The translations under genes were made by a program, and so were the position numbers. Positions 7,675 through 13,390 of a stretch of 13,390 nucleotides of DNA are shown here, piece after piece. The first letter of the stretch is position 1; every line of letters begins with the position of its first letter. Source of the DNA: Comamonadaceae bacterium (GTDB lineage: Bacteria; Pseudomonadota; Gammaproteobacteria; Burkholderiales; Burkholderiaceae_C); NCBI GenBank assembly GCA_947460065.1, contig CANHGF010000026.1:1-13390 (forward strand), read 5' to 3'. Below the pieces are notes generated by a model. That model was not told where the DNA came from. It saw nothing but the letters and a program-made list of their open reading frames with translations, and made no database searches.

Positions 7675-9414
7675 TCAGGGGCTGCGGCTTTGCGCCCACG
7701 CCGGCGCGCGTGCCCTTGCCAGTGTCCTGGCCGCCATCAGTTCGGGCTGGGACTTGAGGTGGTCGGCCAGGCGCAGCGCCAGCGCCACCAGCGTGAGCGT
7801 GGGGTTGGCATAGCCGCCGGTGGGAAAGACCGAGCTGCCGGCGATGTAAAGGTTGTCCACGCCGTGGACCTGGCACTGCGCATCGACCACGCCCTGACGC
7901 GGATCGGCATGCATGCGGGTGGTGCCCATCAGGTGGTGTGAGCCCACCGGCCGGGCCAGATGGGGCGAGCCGTCGGCCTCGCGCACCCGCTCGATGCGGC
8001 CCAGACCCGCGCGCTCCAGGCCGCGAGCTATCAGGTCCTGCGCCTTCAAGGTCTGCTCGATGTCTTCCTGCGGCCACTGCCAGTGCACTTCCAATTGCGG
8101 GCAGCCCAGCGCGTCGCGCTTGCTGCCCAAGGTCACCCGGTTGTAGGCGCGGGGGGTTTGTTCAATGCTGTGCCATAGCTCCAGCCGAACAAAGCGCTGG
8201 CTCGGGTGTTTGAGCTGCGACCAGCCGCCGTGTCCTAGCCCATAGGCACTGGCCTGCCTGCCGGTGGCGGCCAGCGCAGCCATGCGCAGCACATAGTCCA
8301 GCCCCCGCGTGACCTGCCAGGCTTGAGCCAGGGTGTTCTTCAGGCCCAGCGGCGGTACCACCTCATGGGCGCGGGCGCGAAACAGGCGCTGCTGGCGCAG
8401 GATGTTGAAGGCCTCGATGGCCTTGTCCTGACGCTCGGCCGGCCGCGGAAACAGAAAGCAGTTGATGTTGCTCAGCCGCTCTTGTTCCTGCAACTGGGCC
8501 GACAGCTTGAGGTAGCCCATCACATAGGCGCCGCGGCGCAGGCGCAGGTCATAGAGCGCCAGCTGTTCAAACAGGTCTGGGCGGGCAGGAATCAGGTAGC
8601 CGCTGCGGCCTTGCAGGTGGTCATGGTAGTAGCGCCCCACCAGGTCGTGGGCATTGCCTACACCCACCCCGTTTGGGCTATGCGAGAGCAGCATCAGGCG
8701 CGCGGTCTCATAGCCGCCGGCGGCCAGCACAAAGGCGCGCGCGCGCATGTGCCAGGGGCGCTGGCCGGGGCTGCTCACACGCACCTGTGCAATACGCTGC
8801 CCCTCTTCGTGCATCAGCAATTCGATGGCGGTGGCATGGGTGTAGACGGTGACGCCGGGCGCGTCAAAGAGTTGCTGGCGGTAGCGGTTGGTAAAAACCT
8901 CGAAGGGGCTGAAGTGAAACATGCCCGTCTCCAGTCCGCTGCCTTGCAGGGGCAGCTGACGGGCACCGGCCTCCTCCCAGGGCTCGGGCGTGTAGCCGAA
9001 CACGCCGCCACCACAGACCTGCTGGGCCCGCCGGTAGTGGTCCATCAGCTCGTCGCGCCCAATCGGCCAGCCACTGTGATCGACCCAGGGGCGCGGCTGA
9101 AAATCAATCGCGTCGAGCATCGCGTGGCGCAGGCCTTTTTCGGCCGGGCCCAGCCCCACGCACCAGACATTGGCATTGCCGCCAAACTGGCGGCGGTTGA
9201 CCTCGATCGAGGGCTTGACGTCGCCGAAGGTCTGGCCATCGGCCAGGGTCTGTACCTCACGGTCATAGGTGGTGCCGCCGCTTTCGAGCAGCGCGACCCG
9301 CAGGCCCTGCCCCAGGAACTCACAAGCCAGACTGATGCCGGCCGGGCCGGCGCCGATGATGCAAAGGTCGGTCTCTTGTTCGCTGCCTTCTAGCGTACGC
9401 GCGTCGATGTGCAT
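7675..9414 (-). CDS. GMC-family FAD oxidoreductase
   Basis: This 579-residue flavoprotein oxidises alcohols or sugars/polyols. It shows the N-terminal FAD site GAGPAG (21-26) with the ribose-binding LLESGG (42-47), and FGGNANVW (78-84), the flavin-contacting stretch of the family. The GMC C-terminal domain carries GSHHLMGTTRM (from about 491), with the likely catalytic His in the HH pair, and GGYANPTLT with Asn at about 537. The ATG at 9414 has AGGAG 5 nt upstream; the open frame before it (about 100 codons) is low-complexity and lacks homology to the family. No signal peptide is seen, so it is probably cytoplasmic or membrane-associated through partners not visible here. It is upstream of the SDR, and both may act in sequence on an alcohol. 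Family firm, substrate unknown. Confidence 0.92.
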   Translation of the reverse strand: MHIDARTLEGSEQETDLCIIGAGPAGISLACEFLGQGLRVALLESGGTTYDREVQTLADGQTFGDVKPSIEVNRRQFGGNANVWCVGLGPAEKGLRHAMLDAIDFQPRPWVDHSGWPIGRDELMDHYRRAQQVCGGGVFGYTPEPWEEAGARQLPLQGSGLETGMFHFSPFEVFTNRYRQQLFDAPGVTVYTHATAIELLMHEEGQRIAQVRVSSPGQRPWHMRARAFVLAAGGYETARLMLLSHSPNGVGVGNAHDLVGRYYHDHLQGRSGYLIPARPDLFEQLALYDLRLRRGAYVMGYLKLSAQLQEQERLSNINCFLFPRPAERQDKAIEAFNILRQQRLFRARAHEVVPPLGLKNTLAQAWQVTRGLDYVLRMAALAATGRQASAYGLGHGGWSQLKHPSQRFVRLELWHSIEQTPRAYNRVTLGSKRDALGCPQLEVHWQWPQEDIEQTLKAQDLIARGLERAGLGRIERVREADGSPHLARPVGSHHLMGTTRMHADPRQGVVDAQCQVHGVDNLYIAGSSVFPTGGYANPTLTLVALALRLADHLKSQPELMAARTLARARAPAWAQSRSP

Positions 9415-9591
9415 GGCTGCTCCTGTGCGCCAGGGCCGCCGCCGGCGTATCACGGCGCAGTCGATCTGGCTCAGCCATTTTTGGGGCCCCAGCCCCGGCC
9501 GTGACAGCTCGGCCGCAATTTGCGGGCCACTCTGACGCCAAGCGCAGCAGGCGGCCGAGGCGGAGACAGGACGCTGTCTGACTTCAGGCCC

Positions 9592-9617
9592 CATCGCCCC
9601 GAGGGCGGGGCTCCCAC
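9592..9617 (-). repeat. Single REP unit
   Basis: Read on the - strand, the unit starts GTGGGAG and forms a perfect 6-bp stem (GCCCCG at 9596-9601, CGGGGC at 9606-9611) around a 4-nt loop, ending in GATG. The GTGG head next to a GC-rich palindrome is the hallmark of REP elements mobilised by RAYT transposases. The stem differs in sequence from the units at 9646 and 9692 but remains fully paired. Confidence 0.75.
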
Positions 9618-9644
9618 ACCCATGGCCTGTGACTGCTGCGAGTT

Positions 9645-9718
9645 TGTGGGAGCGCCGCCCCGGCGCGATGCAGCCTTCGGTCAAGCGCCGCCATCGCTGC
9701 GAGGGCGCAGCTCCCACA
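9645..9718. repeat. REPIN copy 1 (inverted pair of REP units)
   Basis: Two REP units face each other. The left unit starts GTGGGAG at 9646 and has stem GCGCCG/CGGCGC (9652-9657, 9661-9666) around CCC. The right unit, inverted, has stem GCTGCG/CGCAGC (9696-9701, 9706-9711) around AGGG and ends CTCCCACA. Both outer ends are inverted copies (TGTGGGAGC and GCTCCCACA). A spacer of about 20 nt separates the units. The second copy lies 208 bp downstream. Confidence 0.8.
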
Positions 9719-9757
9719 CCCCTCTACTTAGGCGCAGCTCCCACACCCCTCTACTTA
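9704..9757. repeat. 27-bp perfect tandem duplication at a REPIN end
   Basis: Two identical 27-bp units (9704-9730 and 9731-9757) begin GGCGCAGCTCCCACACCC and end CTCTACTTA. Each carries the CTCCCAC end of a REP unit without its other half. The first copy overlaps the right arm of REPIN copy 1, so this looks like a partial duplication of the element edge by slippage or a failed insertion. Confidence 0.85.
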
Positions 9758-9852
9758 GGCCCTGCTCCGACGCCGCTCACCTTGAGCCCTGCTCACAAAT
9801 CGCTCTGGTGAGTCCCGGCTCCCACACCTGAAGCCGGCGGCAGATGTGAGTT

Positions 9853-9925
9853 TGTGGGAGCGCCGCCCCGGCGCGATGCAGCCTTCGATCAAGCGCCGCC
9901 ATCGCTGCGAGGGCGCAGCTCCCAC
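9853..9925. repeat. REPIN copy 2 (inverted pair of REP units)
   Basis: Matches copy 1 at every position but one (G at 9680 against A at 9888), and the identity extends to 9848 on the left side. Both hairpin stems and the outer inverted ends are kept. It lies 22 nt beyond the stop of the Bug gene, so it would be in that gene's 3' untranslated RNA, where REP hairpins commonly protect or end transcripts. Confidence 0.8.
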
Positions 9926-9947
9926 GACACCGCGAAAGCCCCGCGGC

Positions 9948-10916
9948 TCAGTCGACCTTGGTGCCGGTCAGCTGCACCACCCGGGCCCACTTGGCCATCT
10001 CGGCGCGCACAAAGGCGGTGAAGGCCTCGGGCGTGGAGCTGGTCGCTTCCACGCCGAGCTGAGTCATGGCCTGGCGATAGCCGGGGTCACGGCTGGCCTT
10101 GGCCACTTCGCTGTTGAGCCGGTCCACGATGGCCTTGGGCGTGCCCGCAGCAATGAACAAGCCGGTCCAGCTGTCGACCTGGTAGCCCGGCACCCCCGCC
10201 TCGGCAAAGGTGGGCAGATCGGGCGCGGTCGGCCAGCGACGGCTGCCGGAATTGGCAATCGCGCGCACCTTGCCGGTCTTGACCAGGGTCTGGGCGTTGG
10301 TGATGGTCTCGATCATCAGCGAGACGTTGCCGGCCAGCAGATCGGCCGAGGCCGCGCCGCCGCCTTTGTAGGGCACATGCAGCATGTCGATCTGTGCGGT
10401 GGTCTTGAGCAGCTCGGTGGCCAGGTGCGAGATGGAGCCATTGCCGGCCGAGGCATAGCTGAGCTTGCCGGGGTTGGCCTTGGCATAGGCGATGAGCTCA
10501 GGCAGGCTCTGGATGGGCAGACCCGCATGCACGATGAGCACGCTGGGGTTGAGCGCCAGCAGCGAGACCGGCAGCAGGTCGCGGTTGGGGTCGACCGGCA
10601 GGTTCTTAAACAGCACCGGCGCCACGCTGTTGGTGCCTATGGTGCCGTAGAGCAAGGTATGACCGTCGGCGGGTGACTTGACCACCGCCTCCATGGCCGG
10701 CCCGCCACCGCCACCGGGGCGGTTTTCAATCACCACCTGCGTGCCCATTTGCTCGGCCAGTTGCTTGCCCAGGCCGCGCGCCATCACATCGGAGGAGCCG
10801 CCAGCGGCAAAGGGCACGATCATGCGGATCGGCTTGTTCGGATAGGTCTGCGCCTGGCTGGGCAGGGACACCAGCAGGGCACTGGCCAGGGCGCTGAGCA
10901 ACAGGGTTCGTCTCAT
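9948..10916 (-). CDS. Bug-family periplasmic solute-binding protein (TctC-like)
   Basis: This is a 322-residue tripartite tricarboxylate transporter receptor protein. It has a signal peptide (MRRTLLLSALASALLVSLPSQA, cleavage before Gln23), then the family start YPNKPIRMIVPFAAGGSSD and VVIENRPGGGGG, which form the carboxylate-binding loops. Length is typical (about 320). Such proteins bind small organic acids or other ligands; the sequence does not show which. No TctA/TctB membrane genes are nearby, which is usual for Bug genes in Burkholderiales. GGAGA lies 7 nt before the ATG. It is 41 bp downstream of the FAD monooxygenase gene on the same strand, so probably shares its transcript and captures the compound that enzyme acts on. 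Confidence 0.94.
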   Translation of the reverse strand: MRRTLLLSALASALLVSLPSQAQTYPNKPIRMIVPFAAGGSSDVMARGLGKQLAEQMGTQVVIENRPGGGGGPAMEAVVKSPADGHTLLYGTIGTNSVAPVLFKNLPVDPNRDLLPVSLLALNPSVLIVHAGLPIQSLPELIAYAKANPGKLSYASAGNGSISHLATELLKTTAQIDMLHVPYKGGGAASADLLAGNVSLMIETITNAQTLVKTGKVRAIANSGSRRWPTAPDLPTFAEAGVPGYQVDSWTGLFIAAGTPKAIVDRLNSEVAKASRDPGYRQAMTQLGVEATSSTPEAFTAFVRAEMAKWARVVQLTGTKVD

Positions 10917-10957
10917 GGGGCTGTCTCCGTTCTATCGATGTTGAAGGTAGGGGGGTG

Positions 10958-12166
10958 TCATGCAGGGCTGGTGGGCCCTTGTGCGTCGTGTGCAGCTTGC
11001 CCGTCATGCGCGCTCAGGGCTTGAAGCCGGCGGTAAAAATCATCCACCCTTTGCTGGCCGCTGTCGGCCACCGCCTGAGTGATGCTCTGGTGCGCGGCCG
11101 GGTCCGTCTGCGCACCGGTGATGCCGACCTGCCGCGAGACGTCCTGCACAAACTGGCACAGCGGCGCACGGATGCGGCCGAAATCGGCCAGCGCAGCGTC
11201 TATGCCGCCGCGCGCCAGCAGGCGGGCGATCACCACCGCGTCCTGCACCGCCATCGCCCCACCCTGGCCCATGAAGGGCGTGCTGGCATGGGCGGCATCG
11301 CCAATCAGCAGCACCCGGCCCTGGTGCCAAGGCGCGGGCATGATGATCTCTTCCACCGCGGTGTAGAGCACCTCGCAGTCGCCGCCCAGTTCATCGAGCA
11401 GCGGCCGCACCGGCCCCTGGAAAACGGCAAAAGCCTGTTGCATCAAAGCCGGCCACTGCGCGCGCTCATGCCAGACGCCAGCGCCTGCGCTGACGGTGCC
11501 AAACAGATACAGCTGCTCCTGCGAGATCGGCATGATGCCCAGGCGCAGGCCGGGGGCCATCATCATGATCTTCTCGCGCAGCTCGGGCGGGCGGCGGTGC
11601 ACGCTGCGCCAGACGCCAAAGCCCGAGTAACGCGGCTGCACCTGCGGCCACAGCAGCTCGCGCACCCGCGAGCGTATACCGTCGGCGCCCAGCAGCAGAT
11701 CGCAGCGCAGCGAGCGAGCGTCGGTGAGGGTGACATCGACGCCTTGGGTATCGCTGCTCACCGTCTCGATGCTGGTGCCCAGCTGCACGCTGATGCCCAG
11801 GCGCTGCAGCTCGCCGGCCAGTACCCGGTGCATCTCGGCGCGGCGTATGCCCAGGATGGGCGGCAATGTCAGGCCCGCATAGGCGCCGGGATAAAAGGTA
11901 TCGGCCAGGGGCGAACCATCGGCATGCAGGTAGACGTTGCGGCCGTCGGCAATTTCAAAGCCGCTGGCCACCATGGCCTGCATCACGCCCAGCTCATGAA
12001 AGTAACTCAGGCCGTTGCTGTAGACAAAGATGCCCGAGCTCTGAAAGCGCCAGGCGTCTTGCTTGTCGATCAGCTGCACCGACCAACCCTGGCGGGCCAG
12101 CGCGATGGCTGCCGCGCAGCCGGCGATGCCGGCGCCGCAGATCAGGACAGAGGGCTTGGGGCTCAT
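10958..12166 (-). CDS. FAD-dependent monooxygenase (group A, PHBH/salicylate-hydroxylase-like)
   Basis: This 402-residue flavoprotein hydroxylase shows the three signatures of its class: GAGIAG (11-16) for FAD ADP, the DG motif LLGADGIRSRVR (158-169) for FAD and NAD(P)H, and the GD motif VLLIGDAAHASTPFMGQGG (285-303) for FAD ribityl binding. Members insert one oxygen atom into aromatic or heteroaromatic rings using NAD(P)H; the ring here is unknown. No signal peptide, hence cytoplasmic. Its ATG overlaps the marR stop (ATGA at 12163-12166), so it is translationally coupled to the regulator and probably the main target of its control. The Bug gene follows 41 bp downstream. Family firm, substrate open. 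Confidence 0.92.
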   Translation of the reverse strand: MSPKPSVLICGAGIAGCAAAIALARQGWSVQLIDKQDAWRFQSSGIFVYSNGLSYFHELGVMQAMVASGFEIADGRNVYLHADGSPLADTFYPGAYAGLTLPPILGIRRAEMHRVLAGELQRLGISVQLGTSIETVSSDTQGVDVTLTDARSLRCDLLLGADGIRSRVRELLWPQVQPRYSGFGVWRSVHRRPPELREKIMMMAPGLRLGIMPISQEQLYLFGTVSAGAGVWHERAQWPALMQQAFAVFQGPVRPLLDELGGDCEVLYTAVEEIIMPAPWHQGRVLLIGDAAHASTPFMGQGGAMAVQDAVVIARLLARGGIDAALADFGRIRAPLCQFVQDVSRQVGITGAQTDPAAHQSITQAVADSGQQRVDDFYRRLQALSAHDGQAAHDAQGPTSPA

Positions 12167-12783
12167 AGGCTGATGGGGTTGATGCCTTGAGCCGCTGAGT
12201 CGCCCAACAGGCTGGCGCGCACCTTCTTGAGCAGCAGCTTGAGCAGCACCGCTTCGGCCTCGGTGAGGTCTTGCACCATTTGGTCATTGACGGTCTGGGC
12301 CACCTGCATCAGCTGCGGCTCGATCGCCCGGCCCTGGGCGCTCAGGTGGATGCGAACCTTGCGCTTGTCTTCGGTATCGCGGGTGCGGGTGACCAGGCCG
12401 TCGCTTTCCATGGCCCGCACCATCTCCAGCACCGAGGTCTCCATCAGGCCCAGGCGCTGCGCCAGCTCGCGCTGGGTCATGCCTTCGTTTTCCCACAGGG
12501 CGCGCAGCACAAACCAGCCGCCGCGGCGTATGCCGTGCTCGGCAATGCGGGTAAACAGTACCCGCCTGGAAGCCCGCTCGGCCTCGGCGATCAAAAAACC
12601 CAGGCTCTCGTCCAGGCGCTGGCGCGCCGGCGCGCGGCGAGGCGCAGTGCCGCGGGCCTTAGGAGCCTTCGGGGCTTTGGTGGCCTCAATGGCTTTAGGG
12701 GCCTTAGCGACTCTAGGGGCACGGCCGGCCCCGGCGGCGGCATTCATAGGACCCAAAGCAGATGACGAGAGGGCTTTTTGCAT
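12163..12783 (-). CDS. MarR-family transcriptional regulator with basic N-terminal tail
   Basis: This is a 206-residue winged-helix regulator (start at 12783). The MarR domain occupies about 55-195: the DNA-binding helices are in MTQRELAQRLGLMETSVLEM (102-121) and the wing is RDTEDKRKVRIHLS. Before it is an unusual tail (about 21-55) rich in Lys, Ala and Pro, with repeats of KAP. The start is uncertain: 12747 is a second in-frame ATG (194 residues), neither has a good Shine-Dalgarno, and the frame is open to 12951. The gene overlaps the FAD monooxygenase start and diverges from the dioxygenase, the usual layout for a regulator that represses both and responds to a phenolic or similar substrate. 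The ligand is not known. Confidence 0.9.
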   Translation of the reverse strand: MQKALSSSALGPMNAAAGAGRAPRVAKAPKAIEATKAPKAPKARGTAPRRAPARQRLDESLGFLIAEAERASRRVLFTRIAEHGIRRGGWFVLRALWENEGMTQRELAQRLGLMETSVLEMVRAMESDGLVTRTRDTEDKRKVRIHLSAQGRAIEPQLMQVAQTVNDQMVQDLTEAEAVLLKLLLKKVRASLLGDSAAQGINPISL

Positions 12784-12801
12784 TTTGCTGGGGCAGTGTA
12801 C

Positions 12802-12830
12802 TTGCAAAGGCGTAAAAAAACACCTAGGAT
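12802..12830 (+). promoter_or_regulatory. Candidate sigma-70 promoter of the dioxygenase gene
   Basis: TTGCAA (12802-12807) and TAGGAT (12825-12830) match 4 of 6 consensus positions each and are spaced 17 bp apart, the optimum. Transcription would begin near 12837, leaving a leader of about 75 nt before the ATG at 12911. The site lies in the 127-bp divergent gap between marR and the dioxygenase, where a MarR dimer would be expected to bind; I see no clear operator palindrome. Confidence 0.45.
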
Positions 12831-12874
12831 CCGAAGCAATAAGGCGCCCGCTGATCCCGGCAGCGTCCATGTCC

Positions 12875-12888
12875 GGACCGAAAGGTCC
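12875..12888 (+). promoter_or_regulatory. GNRA-loop hairpin in the dioxygenase leader
   Basis: GGACC (12875-12879) and GGTCC (12884-12888) pair around a GAAA tetraloop, 8 nt before the AGGAG ribosome binding site (12897-12901). It would be the most stable local structure in the predicted leader RNA. It overlaps the 8-bp palindrome GTCCGGAC (12871-12878). A role is not shown. Confidence 0.3.
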
Positions 12889-12910
12889 ACGCCACCAGGA
12901 GCACCCACCC

Positions 12911-13390
12911 ATGTTCACCGCCACCGTCGGCGCGCCGATAGCCGCACGCACCCCCGCCCAGGCTGCGGCGGCTTACCAGAGCATCAGCGTCACACCGGCT
13001 TCGCCGCACATCGGCGCAGAAATCGGCGACATCGATCTGACGCAGCCTCTGTCCGAGCAGCAGCAGGCTGAGGTCAAAGATGCCTTTGTGCGCCACCAGG
13101 TGCTGTTCTTTCGCGACCAGAAAATCAGCTTCGACGACCAAATTCGCTTTGCCAGCCTGTTCGGCCCTTTGGGCAAGCACGTGGGCGCGCAAACCATCAG
13201 CAAGCCGACCGACCATCCGCTGGTGCGCCGCTTTCACTACGACGAGACCTCGCAGCGCATCTCCGGCGAGAGCTGGCACAGCGACCAGTCCTGCGCGCCC
13301 ATGCCGCCTTTGGGCAGCATGCTCTACAACCACACCATACCGCCCGACGGCGGCGGCGACACCATGTTCGCCAGCACCTATGCGGCCTAT
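12911..13390 (+). CDS. TauD/TfdA-type 2-oxoglutarate-dependent dioxygenase, 5' part
   Basis: The first 160 residues of a non-haem Fe(II) dioxygenase are visible; it runs off the right edge (family length about 280-330). It shows SPHIGAEIGDIDL (31-43) and VLFFRDQKIS (64-73), both typical of the family, and WHSD (122-125), supplying iron ligands His123 and Asp125; the distal His is beyond the window. GGGDTMFASTYAAY (147-160) is also conserved. Members oxidise sulfonates, aryloxyalkanoates or similar compounds; which applies is not decided. The ATG at 12911 has AGGAG 9 nt upstream. It diverges from marR and is probably part of the same regulon. Confidence 0.93.
   Translation, partial: MFTATVGAPIAARTPAQAAAAYQSISVTPASPHIGAEIGDIDLTQPLSEQQQAEVKDAFVRHQVLFFRDQKISFDDQIRFASLFGPLGKHVGAQTISKPTDHPLVRRFHYDETSQRISGESWHSDQSCAPMPPLGSMLYNHTIPPDGGGDTMFASTYAAY

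Larger units (their letters stand above)
9415..9947. other. 533-bp repeat-rich intergenic region
   Basis: This gap separates the Bug gene (stop at 9948) from the GMC gene (start at 9414), both on the - strand. I see nothing recognisable in 9415-9591 apart from the GMC ribosome binding site. From 9592 to 9925 it holds REP-type palindromes in several arrangements and a short tandem duplication, listed separately. A degenerate unit at about 9798-9826 keeps the CTCCCAC end and an ATCGC start but has a poorly paired stem. No convincing protein-coding frame is present. Confidence 0.8.

Noticed and set aside
8323..9393. Long + strand open frame (356 codons) opposite the GMC gene
   Set aside because: The GMC protein has its FAD and C-terminal motifs; the opposite frame has none and no ribosome binding site was evident.
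9415..9717. Protein-coding extension of the GMC gene by about 100 codons
   Set aside because: The translation is Arg/Ala/Pro-rich without family similarity, runs into the REP repeats, and the ATG at 9414 has its own AGGAG site.
9592..9925. CRISPR array
   Set aside because: Spacing is irregular, units are inverted, and no uniform spacers or cas genes are present; REP elements explain it.
10955..12190. Long + strand open frame (411 codons) opposite the FAD monooxygenase
   Set aside because: The - strand carries all three flavin hydroxylase motifs in order; the + frame is His/Gln/Ala-rich low-complexity sequence.
12784..12910. MarR operator palindrome in the divergent gap
   Set aside because: Only short or imperfect symmetries (CCTAGG, GTGT...ACAC, GTCCGGAC) were found; none is convincing enough to name as the operator.

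Overview
This GC-rich 13.4 kb window looks like chromosome from a Gram-negative betaproteobacterium, most likely Burkholderiales. The evidence is a trimeric-type porin ending in Phe, a Bug-family solute-binding protein of the kind expanded in that order, and dense oxidoreductase-rich catabolic gene blocks. No rRNA, tRNA, CRISPR array, integrase or intact insertion sequence is visible.

Region 1 (1-5269, + strand) is a phosphonate uptake and degradation operon that enters from the left edge: the end of phnD (binding protein), phnE (permease), an iron-type alcohol dehydrogenase, a DAO-type FAD oxidoreductase, phnX (phosphonoacetaldehyde hydrolase) and a Nudix hydrolase. Gaps of 3 nt, overlaps of 25 nt and two 4-nt ATGA overlaps tie the first five genes together. 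The apparent logic is import of an aminophosphonate or hydroxyphosphonate, oxidation to phosphonoacetaldehyde by the FAD enzyme and/or the alcohol dehydrogenase, and C-P cleavage by PhnX to acetaldehyde and phosphate. No transaminase (phnW) is visible. A strong hairpin at 5333-5357 lies between this operon and the convergent porin.

Region 2 (5388-12783, - strand) reads, in transcription order, MarR regulator, FAD monooxygenase, Bug solute-binding protein, a 533-bp repeat-rich gap, GMC oxidoreductase, short-chain dehydrogenase, porin. The marR and monooxygenase genes overlap by ATGA. This looks like a catabolic locus for an unidentified organic compound: outer-membrane entry, periplasmic capture, hydroxylation and alcohol oxidation. 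The sequence does not identify the substrate.

The 533-bp gap (9415-9947) holds a cluster of REP-type palindromes: one single unit, two nearly identical inverted pairs (REPINs) and a 27-bp perfect tandem duplication. The hairpin stems vary in sequence but keep their pairing.

Region 3 (12911-13390, + strand) is the start of a TauD/TfdA-type 2-oxoglutarate dioxygenase, divergent from marR and leaving the window on the right. A plausible sigma-70 promoter lies in the shared 127-bp intergenic region.
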